Position numbers and translations under genes: made by a program. Below are positions 1 through 4,869 of a stretch of DNA of 7,223 nt, in pieces. This DNA comes from JBOFMT01 sp051658525. GTDB taxonomy: Bacteria; Bacillota_I; Bacilli_A; Erysipelotrichales; Erysipelotrichaceae. How positions within the stretch are numbered: position 1 is the first letter of the stretch; every line of letters starts with the position of its first letter. Below the pieces are notes generated by a model, which worked only from the letters and a program-made list of their open reading frames with translations, was not told where the DNA came from and did not search any database. Where the stretch lies: positions 1-7,223 of the forward strand of contig JBOFMT010000050.1 of NCBI GenBank assembly GCA_051658525.1. Reading direction: 5' to 3'.

Positions 1-307
1 CTTATGGTTGGTACAACTCGTTGTTGCTGGAATTGTGTTCCTAGCGGCTTGTATTGCGAATGAAAACAAATATTTCTATAGTATTGCCGTTGGGATTCCA
101 CTGTTTTTCTTTCTAACCAATATGCTAGCAAATATGGGAAATAAACTTGCAGGGTTTCGCTTTCTTAGTTTATACACCTTATTTCCGATTGAAACAATTA
201 CGGCTGGTGAACCAGCAATCATCTATTTACTCATTTTAGGCATTATGGTTGTTGCGTTGTTTGGAATTGGAAGTGCATATTTCATAAAGAAGGATTTCTC
301 TATCTAA
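1..307 (+). CDS. ABC-2 type transporter permease, C-terminal fragment (5' truncated)
   Basis: The reading frame is open from base 2 to the TAA at 305-307 and enters from outside the window, so the N-terminal part is missing; the in-frame TTG at 8 is not a convincing start because the Leu-Trp codons before it continue the same hydrophobic segment. About 100 residues are visible. They form a hydrophobic helix followed by an Asn-Glu-Asn-Lys turn, a second helix containing GIPLFFFLTNMLANMG, a short amphipathic loop (FLSLYTLFP), and a last membrane helix ending in the basic tail FIKKDFSI. This arrangement, including the 'F..KDF.I' end, is typical of the last helices of ABC-2 family permeases, which pair with a cytoplasmic ATPase to export drugs, peptides or lipids. 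The partner ATPase would be expected upstream, outside the window. The substrate cannot be told. A terminator begins at the stop codon, so this gene ends its own transcription unit and is probably unrelated to the sugar operon downstream. Confidence 0.75.
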   Translation, partial: LWLVQLVVAGIVFLAACIANENKYFYSIAVGIPLFFFLTNMLANMGNKLAGFRFLSLYTLFPIETITAGEPAIIYLLILGIMVVALFGIGSAYFIKKDFSI

Positions 308-327
308 AAGGCGCAAGCCTTTTTTTT
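306..327 (+). terminator. Rho-independent terminator after the ABC permease
   Basis: A 7-bp stem AAAAGGC / GCCTTTT (306-312 with 317-323) closes on a GCAA tetraloop of the stable GNRA class and runs into a tract of eight T (320-327). The stem overlaps the last two bases of the stop codon, leaving essentially no 3' untranslated region. Confidence 0.88.
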
Positions 328-367
328 GTTTCTTCAGGATTGGAGTTCGAGGAGGTTTTGTAATTTC

Positions 368-397
368 TTTCGAAAAATACGACAATAATGCTATAAT
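368..397 (+). promoter_or_regulatory. Promoter of the RpiR-type regulator gene, with a TTTCGAAA palindrome at the -35 position
   Basis: A perfect -10 box TATAAT (392-397) is preceded by TGC, giving an extended -10 (TGN-TATAAT). Seventeen bases upstream, TTCGAA (369-374) is only a poor -35, which fits an extended -10 promoter. The -35 position is covered by the palindrome TTTCGAAA (368-375), a possible operator. Transcription would start near 404, just before the GGGGG ribosome binding site at 405-409, so the leader is very short. The ATG at 396 overlaps the -10 box and so would not be in the mRNA. Confidence 0.65.
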
Positions 398-416
398 GAA
401 AACAGGGGGTATGTAT

Positions 417-1187
417 ATGGAAGACTTTATGACGAATATCAATTTAAAGAAAAATACCTTAACAAAGAACGAGTTACGCGCATGTGAAGCGATACTTGAT
501 CATTTGACTGAGGTACAAACCAATAGTTTTACCGAACTTAGTGATAGCATAGGGGTGACCAAAGCGAGTATCATGAGGTTTTGCCAAAAAATTGGATATA
601 GTGGCTACAATGAGTTTAAATATGAGTGTGTGAAGTATGTTAATAGTATTGATCATCTTCCAGATGCGCCACTTCAACAACATCATACAGCAATGGAAAA
701 AGTAACTTCAGTATATGCGGAATTATTACCTTTGATTCATAAAACAACAGCAGAAGAACATGTACTACATTTAATTTCATTAATCAAACAAGCAAGAAAG
801 GTGTATGCGGTAGGAGTCGTAAATTCATCGCTTATTTGTATGCAGGTACGCTATGCTTTTTTGATGTTTGGTTATGATGTGGCGGTGATTTCCAGTGAAG
901 AGGAATTACGTACGATCGATATGATTTTGAACGAAGAAGATTTGTTGCTTGTCTTTAGTGTAAGTGCGACATCCAATATCATGAAGCTCATCCACAAGGT
1001 CAAAGAAAACCAGCAAGTTAAATTAGCTTTGGTTACGATGAATCCAGAACCTGCTCATCTTGAAAATTATGAAGAGATAATCTATTTACCAAGTGCTAGT
1101 AATTTAAAGAGTCAATCTTTGTTGGACAGTGTACCGATTTATACCGTATTTGTAGAAATTTTAATCTATTTATTCCATAAACAATAA
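417..1187 (+). CDS. MurR/RpiR-family transcriptional regulator (HTH plus SIS domain)
   Basis: The product is a 256-residue cytoplasmic DNA-binding protein. Residues about 10-75 form the RpiR-type helix-turn-helix domain: the segment TELSDSIGVTKASIMRFCQK (39-58) followed by GYSGYNEFK is the family signature. Residues about 110-250 form a SIS (sugar-phosphate binding) domain, with strand-helix units around VYAVGVVNSS (129-138) and LLLVFSVSATS (176-186). In the family the SIS domain senses a phosphorylated sugar or amino sugar and changes operator binding. Here the usual Gly/Ser-rich loops are altered: GVVNSS instead of G.G.S, and SVSATS instead of a Ser-Gly-Glu/Asp-Thr loop. The ligand may therefore be unusual. 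An open start at 396 exists but lies inside the -10 box; ATG 417 has GGGGG (405-409) seven bases upstream and is preferred, with 411 and 429 as other options. The gene has its own promoter and terminator. It probably controls the divergently organised-in-function, same-strand PTS operon immediately downstream, whose promoter carries two palindromes. Confidence 0.9.
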   Translation: MEDFMTNINLKKNTLTKNELRACEAILDHLTEVQTNSFTELSDSIGVTKASIMRFCQKIGYSGYNEFKYECVKYVNSIDHLPDAPLQQHHTAMEKVTSVYAELLPLIHKTTAEEHVLHLISLIKQARKVYAVGVVNSSLICMQVRYAFLMFGYDVAVISSEEELRTIDMILNEEDLLLVFSVSATSNIMKLIHKVKENQQVKLALVTMNPEPAHLENYEEIIYLPSASNLKSQSLLDSVPIYTVFVEILIYLFHKQ

Positions 1188-1193
1188 GCTATT

Positions 1194-1220
1194 AGAATCT
1201 CTTGTTAGAGGTTCTTTTTT
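1194..1220 (+). terminator. Rho-independent terminator after the RpiR-type regulator
   Basis: An 8-bp stem AGAATCTC / GAGGTTCT (1194-1201 with 1208-1215, one G-T wobble) with the six-base loop TTGTTA leads into six T (1215-1220). It starts seven bases after the stop codon and separates the regulator from the PTS operon. Confidence 0.85.
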
Positions 1221-1249
1221 ATTGTGCAGCAACAAATCCCAACAAACTA

Positions 1250-1263
1250 TGAAATTCATTTCA
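1250..1263 (+). promoter_or_regulatory. Operator candidate 1, TGAAAT-N2-ATTTCA (upstream copy)
   Basis: TGAAATTCATTTCA has perfect 6-bp inverted arms around a two-base centre. It lies upstream of the -35 region of the EIIC promoter. The same arms and spacing recur 28 bp downstream. Two copies in one short promoter next to an RpiR-type regulator gene make it the best candidate for that regulator's binding site; TGAAA/TTTCA-type palindromes are known for members of this family. Confidence 0.68.
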
Positions 1264-1274
1264 ATAAAAATAAA

Positions 1275-1303
1275 TGTTGAAATACATTTCAATCTGTGAT
1301 AAT
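1275..1303 (+). promoter_or_regulatory. Promoter of the PTS/decarboxylase operon
   Basis: The -10 box GATAAT (1298-1303) is preceded by TGT (1295-1297), forming an extended -10. The -35 is either TGTTGA (1275-1280, 17-bp spacer) or TTGAAA (1277-1282, 15-bp spacer). Transcription should start near 1310, giving a leader of about 40 bases before the EIIC start codon. Operator candidate 2 lies within the promoter and the cre-like site lies just downstream. Confidence 0.65.
1277..1292 (+). promoter_or_regulatory. Operator candidate 2, TTGAAATACATTTCAA (overlaps the promoter)
   Basis: TTGAAATACATTTCAA has perfect 7-bp inverted arms (TTGAAAT / ATTTCAA) around the centre AC. It shares TGAAAT-N2-ATTTCA exactly with the copy at 1250-1263, centre to centre 28 bp. 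It covers the -35 region and part of the spacer, so a bound protein would block RNA polymerase. This position argues for repression. Confidence 0.72.
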
Positions 1304-1315
1304 ATGTGTTTGTAA

Positions 1316-1329
1316 GGAAAGCACTTACA
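1316..1329 (+). promoter_or_regulatory. cre-like site (CcpA carbon catabolite control)
   Basis: GGAAAGCACTTACA matches the catabolite-responsive element consensus TGWAARCGYTWNCW at 12 of 14 positions; the mismatches are G for T at position 1 and A for G in the central CG. It lies about six bases after the predicted transcription start, a place where CcpA represses by roadblock. The same stretch also lies in a TGTAAG-N7-CTTACA inverted repeat (1311-1329), which could be a small leader hairpin instead. Confidence 0.45.
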
Positions 1330-1349
1330 TTTATAAAGGGGAGAAGAAA

Positions 1350-2624
1350 ATGAATAAATTGACAGAGATTTTAGAACGTTTTTTATTACCGATTTCTGAG
1401 AAAATTGCGCAAGTCAAAGTACTACAAGCAGTTTCTCATGCCTTCGTTGCGTTACTTCCAGTAACCATCGTTGGTTCTATCGCTTATCTACTAGCAAATT
1501 TCCCATTTGCTTTTGTTAGCGATTGGTTGGCAACATGGAATGGAGTAGAGTACCTGATGATTCCATACAACCTAACCATTGGGTTGATGGCTGTTTACTT
1601 GGCTTTCTTAATTGGGTATTGCTACGCGAAACAATTGGATTTAGATCCGCTAGCAGCTGGTCTTATCGCTTTGATTTGTTTCTTTGTTGTAACACCGTTC
1701 ATTACTGAAGCCGGTGGCAAATTTAATACGTATCTTTATGATTTTAACTGGTTAAGTGCTAAAGGTTTGTTCGTATCGATTATCGTGGGGGCGTTATCGA
1801 CAAGGATTATGTATTTATGTAAGGTGTTTAAAATCTATATTAAAATGCCAGAAGGGGTACCTGCTTATGTAGAACGCTCATTCGCAAGTTTAATCCCTGC
1901 ATTAATTGCAACTGGTGTATTTACAGCAGTAGCTGTATTCTTCACGCATACGTCGTTTGGAAGTGTTCATCAATTAATTTTTGAATTCGTACAACGTCCA
2001 TTGCTTGGTTTGGGTGAAAGTTTCTTTGCTTATATTATTGCTACGATCTTCATTCAATTATTATGGTGGTTCGGGATCCATGGTATGAATGTTGTTGGAG
2101 CTGTTATGATGCCAATCTGGATGGGATTGGATATGCAACGTTTAGAAATGTTGGCAAGAGGGGAAGAAATTACCAATTATATGGGAGCTAGCTTTATGAC
2201 TGCTGTTGGTCAATCGACCGTTGCTGTATTATTAGCGGTATTACTTGTATGTAAAGCAAAACAATTACGTGAAGTAGCTAAAATTGGGATGCCAGCAGCA
2301 ATCTTCAACATTGGAGAACCGATGGTGTTTGGTCTTCCAACCGTATTAAATCCAATCATGTTTATTCCTACGGTATTATTGATTCCCATTGTTACAAATG
2401 TATTTATGTACATTGGTTTCGCTAGTGGTATTGTTCCACCATTAACAGGAGCTCAAATTCCAATGCAAATGCCTGTTATCCTATACGGTTTGGTACAAGG
2501 GAACTGGCAATTAGCAATTTGGCAGTTATTACAAATTCCACTTGCGATGGTGCTTGTAATTCCATTCTTAAAAATGTATGACAAACAAATCCTAAATCAA
2601 ATGACAAGTCAAGATACAGAATAG
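1350..2624 (+). CDS. PTS sugar transporter EIIC component, Lac family (cellobiose/diacetylchitobiose type)
   Basis: The product is a 424-residue integral membrane permease that moves a sugar across the cytoplasmic membrane and presents it to EIIB for phosphorylation. The N terminus MNKLTEILERFLLPISEKIA followed by VLQAVSHAFVALLPVTIVGS is characteristic of CelB/ChbC-type EIIC. About ten hydrophobic helices follow. The substrate-site motifs are present: a histidine in GIHG (His244) and the NIGEP sequence (320-324, Glu323) continuing MVFGLP, which in structurally known ChbC-type transporters contact the sugar. The length is normal for the family (about 410-450). ATG 1350 is chosen because AAGGGGAG (1336-1343) stands six bases upstream; an in-frame GTG further up (1296) lies inside the -10 box and can be excluded. 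This is the first gene of the operon. Family members take beta-linked disaccharides, aryl-beta-glucosides or chitobiose; the exact sugar cannot be read. The matching EIIB begins at 6953 and no EIIA is in the window. Confidence 0.93.
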   Translation: MNKLTEILERFLLPISEKIAQVKVLQAVSHAFVALLPVTIVGSIAYLLANFPFAFVSDWLATWNGVEYLMIPYNLTIGLMAVYLAFLIGYCYAKQLDLDPLAAGLIALICFFVVTPFITEAGGKFNTYLYDFNWLSAKGLFVSIIVGALSTRIMYLCKVFKIYIKMPEGVPAYVERSFASLIPALIATGVFTAVAVFFTHTSFGSVHQLIFEFVQRPLLGLGESFFAYIIATIFIQLLWWFGIHGMNVVGAVMMPIWMGLDMQRLEMLARGEEITNYMGASFMTAVGQSTVAVLLAVLLVCKAKQLREVAKIGMPAAIFNIGEPMVFGLPTVLNPIMFIPTVLLIPIVTNVFMYIGFASGIVPPLTGAQIPMQMPVILYGLVQGNWQLAIWQLLQIPLAMVLVIPFLKMYDKQILNQMTSQDTE

Positions 2625-2637
2625 TCGAGCATAAAGT

Positions 2638-3399
2638 ATGAAACAGCTTATCGTAAACGCAGATGATTTTGGTCTTTGCGAGTCAGTCAATCAAGGAATT
2701 ATCAAAGGAGCACGCGATGGCGTGATCACCTCCACTAGTATGTTAGTAAATATGGACTATAGTCTACACGCTGCTAGCCTACTAGATGATACTTTAGAAC
2801 TAGGTGTTGGCTTACATGTCAATATTACCAAGGGGAAACCCGTATCCAATCCACAAGATATTCCTAGTCTTGTGGATGAGGATGGAAACTTTTTGGCGAG
2901 TGGTTGGTATTTGCAAGAGAATCATAGCGTGCATGTGGATGATTTGATTCGCGAATTTGATCAACAGTATCACCGCTTTATCGCCTTAACCAATCGCAAA
3001 CCAGATCATATCAACATTCACCATATTTATGATTTTTATGGAAACTATCCAGCATTGTTCGACCATGTTATTAATAGCTATCATTTACCACTACGCTTGT
3101 TTGAAGATAATCAATCATCAGATTACTCCTTTCCAAACATCAAAAAAATAGATAGTCTTGATGCAAGTGTAATTACAAAAGAGGTATACTTAGAGAAACT
3201 AAAGCATACTAAAGCAAACATCGTGGAAATAGCAATGCATCCGGGTTATGTAGATGAAACCTTAAAACAATTAAGCTCCATGACACAAGATCGTCTTTGT
3301 GACTTAGAGGTGGTGTTGGACCCTGAATTTAAACAACAAGTAGAAGCATTCGGATTTCACTTTGCAAAGTTTTCCGATATCAAAGAGGTAAAAAAATGA
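2638..3399 (+). CDS. chbG: ChbG/YdjC-family carbohydrate deacetylase
   Basis: The product has 253 residues, the usual family length, and is predicted to be cytoplasmic. ChbG in Escherichia coli removes one acetyl group from chitobiose or its 6-phosphate after PTS uptake; YdjC-family enzymes are metal-dependent TIM-barrel-like deacetylases. The start QLIVNADDFGLCESVNQGI carries the signature NADDFG (7-12) with the metal-binding Asp10. His60 (GVGLHVN) and His128 (INIHH) match the two histidine ligands, and AMHPGY near the C terminus is the conserved active-site HPG. The segment before His128 reads His-Ile-Asn-Ile-His-His where the family usually has His-(Leu/Ile)-Asp-Ser-His-(Gln/His)-His; the Asp-to-Asn change and loss of the following histidine may alter the substrate. 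It begins 13 bases after EIIC with only a weak ribosome binding site, which suggests translational coupling. It could act on an acyl group other than N-acetyl. The gene symbol denotes the family, not a proven substrate. Confidence 0.85.
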   Translation: MKQLIVNADDFGLCESVNQGIIKGARDGVITSTSMLVNMDYSLHAASLLDDTLELGVGLHVNITKGKPVSNPQDIPSLVDEDGNFLASGWYLQENHSVHVDDLIREFDQQYHRFIALTNRKPDHINIHHIYDFYGNYPALFDHVINSYHLPLRLFEDNQSSDYSFPNIKKIDSLDASVITKEVYLEKLKHTKANIVEIAMHPGYVDETLKQLSSMTQDRLCDLEVVLDPEFKQQVEAFGFHFAKFSDIKEVKK

Positions 3400-3602
3400 T
3401 TAAAATAATGGCACCGCTCAAACGCAAAGAAATCAAAACATTACTTGATACATCAGATTTAGGTTTGACGTTTATCAAAGAAGAACAAATGGCTTTGTTT
3501 TATGAAACAGAGCATGCAAATGAAGTACAATCACGCGTAAAAGAACTAATCAAAGCTGCCCCTTTTGGGCAAGCGATTATGTTTCGCGTAGAAGTACTGT
3601 AA
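3396..3602 (+). CDS. Small protein of unknown function (68 residues)
   Basis: I do not recognise this protein. It overlaps the stop of the deacetylase gene in an ATGA arrangement (3396-3399) and has its own good ribosome binding site AAAGAGGT (3382-3389) six bases upstream, so it is very likely translated. It begins MIKIMAPLKRKEIKTLLDTS and ends AIMFRVEVL. The pattern reads strand, helix, strand (LGLTFIK), strand (MALFYET), amphipathic helix (EVQSRVKELIKAA) and strand (AIMFRVEVL), compatible with a compact ferredoxin-like alpha/beta fold. It has no signal peptide, no membrane helix and no cysteine. The position suggests a role tied to the deacetylase or to sugar handling, such as a small regulatory or accessory subunit, but this is inference. 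It is followed by a strong hairpin at 3602-3643. Confidence 0.75.
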   Translation: MIKIMAPLKRKEIKTLLDTSDLGLTFIKEEQMALFYETEHANEVQSRVKELIKAAPFGQAIMFRVEVL

Positions 3603-3643
3603 CCTTGAACAAGCAAGCACTTCACCATGCTTGCTTTCAAGGT
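3602..3643 (+). promoter_or_regulatory. Intercistronic stem-loop without U-tract
   Basis: ACCTTGA (3602-3608) pairs with TCAAGGT (3637-3643), and AAGCAAGCA (3611-3619) pairs with TGCTTGCTT (3628-3636); an AC bulge separates the two stems and the loop is 3620-3627. This gives 16 base pairs in total. No T-run follows: the next bases are ATTTAGGAGG, the ribosome binding site of the esterase gene. It is thus not a classic terminator. It more likely is an RNA-processing or 3'-end stabilising element that sets different levels for the genes before and after it, or a partial terminator. Confidence 0.7.
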
Positions 3644-3660
3644 ATTTAGGAGGAAGAAAA

Positions 3661-4497
3661 ATGAAATCACTATTAGATGTTGCTTACAATCAAGAAAGTG
3701 AAGCACAGAAGCTAGATTTATATTATCCAGAAACCCAACTACAAGCTTACCCGACGGTAATTTATCTACACGGTGGAGCTTTTAAAATCGGGGATAAAGC
3801 TTCCATGGGACTCCCAGATGTTTTAACGATGCGAGATCATGGTTTTTTGGTTGTTAGTATCAACTATCGCCTATCTGGCGAAGCACGCTTTCCTGCTGCA
3901 GTCAGTGATGCGAAAGATGCAGTTAAATTTTTGAAAAAATATGCAAGTACGTACAAGGTCGATATGGATCGGATATTTTTATGGGGAGCAAGTGCTGGAG
4001 CGAATCTAGCAGCAATGGCCGCCTTGAGCAAGGATGTTTTCCCAACGGCTTATCCAGATTTTGATAGTCAAGTTCGTGGTTGTATTACATGGTTTGGACC
4101 GATGGATTTTTCACAGATGGATGCAGATGCGCAAGAGACGGGGATTCCCTTACGTTATGGAGCTTGTGATGTGGAAACTTCACCAGAATCTCTTTATTTA
4201 GGACAACGTATTAGTGAAGATCCTGCTTGGACACAACGTAGTAATCCTGAGACTTACATCGATGAAACAGCTTGTCCCTTTTTAGTACAACACGGTACAC
4301 ACGATAACTATGTTCCTTATTTACAATCGGTACGGTTTTACAATGCGCTTGTTGATAAGATTGGGGATACACACTCGAAACTTGTATTACTTGAAGGTGC
4401 AAGTCATGGTGATCGTGTGATGCAAGGGGGAGAAAAAGCCTTTGGATCTCCAGAAAATCTATTGTTAGTAGCTAATTTTATGAAGGAATTGTTGTAA
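3661..4497 (+). CDS. Alpha/beta-hydrolase fold esterase (BD-FAE/carboxylesterase-like)
   Basis: The product has 278 residues, lacks a signal peptide and should be cytoplasmic. It hydrolyses an ester, probably of an acylated sugar. The oxyanion-hole motif HGG (37-39, YLHGGAF) is followed by SINYRLSGEARFPAAVSDAK (66-85), typical of the hormone-sensitive-lipase/BD-FAE group. The nucleophile is Ser111 in GASAG (109-113). The acid is Asp215 in HGTHDNYVP and the catalytic His is His249 in GASHGD. All three catalytic residues are present. ATG 3661 is chosen because AGGAGGAAG (3648-3656) precedes it with ideal spacing; a longer frame starting with TTG at 3631 lies within the hairpin and is rejected. 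Family members include acetyl-xylan and feruloyl esterases, and tannase-type enzymes share the fold. Its stop codon abuts the start of the LpdD-like gene with no gap, linking it to the decarboxylase cassette. A phenolic-acid esterase role is an attractive inference, not shown by sequence alone. Confidence 0.88.
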   Translation: MKSLLDVAYNQESEAQKLDLYYPETQLQAYPTVIYLHGGAFKIGDKASMGLPDVLTMRDHGFLVVSINYRLSGEARFPAAVSDAKDAVKFLKKYASTYKVDMDRIFLWGASAGANLAAMAALSKDVFPTAYPDFDSQVRGCITWFGPMDFSQMDADAQETGIPLRYGACDVETSPESLYLGQRISEDPAWTQRSNPETYIDETACPFLVQHGTHDNYVPYLQSVRFYNALVDKIGDTHSKLVLLEGASHGDRVMQGGEKAFGSPENLLLVANFMKELL

Positions 4498-4869
4498 ATG
4501 TTATCCACCTTTGTATTAGGGAAATGTATTACTTGTAAATGGACTTATTTAGGGGATGATCTTCATATTAATTTATATGGTGGGGATAAGGCGCATATTG
4601 GATGTTGTGTAGTAGGTCAATACTACACAAGAGATGAAAAAGATTATGCTAGCCTTTCAACCATCAACCTTCTCGGTCACCGTGAAGAAATGATCGCTCA
4701 AGAAATGGTTGAAGCACTAGTGAAAAAAACAAAACATACAGTAAGTTGTTGTTGTGGAATTCATTATGATGAAGTATCAAAAGAACAACTAAAGGTAGTG
4801 AGTGAGGCTTTGCATCACTTTATCGAACAATGTATCGAAGAAATTATAAGAGGGAACGCAAATGTATGA
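4498..4869 (+). CDS. LpdD-like small protein of UbiD-type (gallate-type) decarboxylase systems
   Basis: The product has 123 residues. The core GDDLHINLYGGDKAHIGCCV (19-38), with GGDxxHIG, and the later GIHYDEVSKEQ (87-97) resemble the LpdD-like family, small proteins found with lpdB/lpdC gallate decarboxylase genes and named as prenylated-flavin chaperones or accessory subunits. It sits directly before the UbiD-family gene and overlaps it by eight bases, which supports the assignment. It starts at the base after the esterase stop codon, with AAGGAA at 4483-4488 as ribosome binding site. Eight cysteines stand out: a CxxC (Cys10, Cys13), Cys36-Cys37, Cys84-Cys85-Cys86 and Cys112, with His33 and His89 close by in sequence; a metal or redox function is possible. 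The family match is from memory of motifs, so it is fairly but not fully certain. Confidence 0.75.
   Translation: MLSTFVLGKCITCKWTYLGDDLHINLYGGDKAHIGCCVVGQYYTRDEKDYASLSTINLLGHREEMIAQEMVEALVKKTKHTVSCCCGIHYDEVSKEQLKVVSEALHHFIEQCIEEIIRGNANV

Noticed and set aside
396..416. Longer N terminus of the RpiR-type regulator from ATG 396
   Set aside because: This ATG lies within the TATAATG of the promoter and has no ribosome binding site; ATG 417 has a well-spaced GGGGG.
1296..1349. Longer EIIC start at GTG 1296
   Set aside because: It lies in the -10 region, encodes a sequence not typical of EIIC, and the ATG at 1350 has an ideal ribosome binding site.
3631..3660. Longer esterase start at TTG 3631
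   Set aside because: The extension lies in the hairpin and across the AGGAGG ribosome binding site of ATG 3661.
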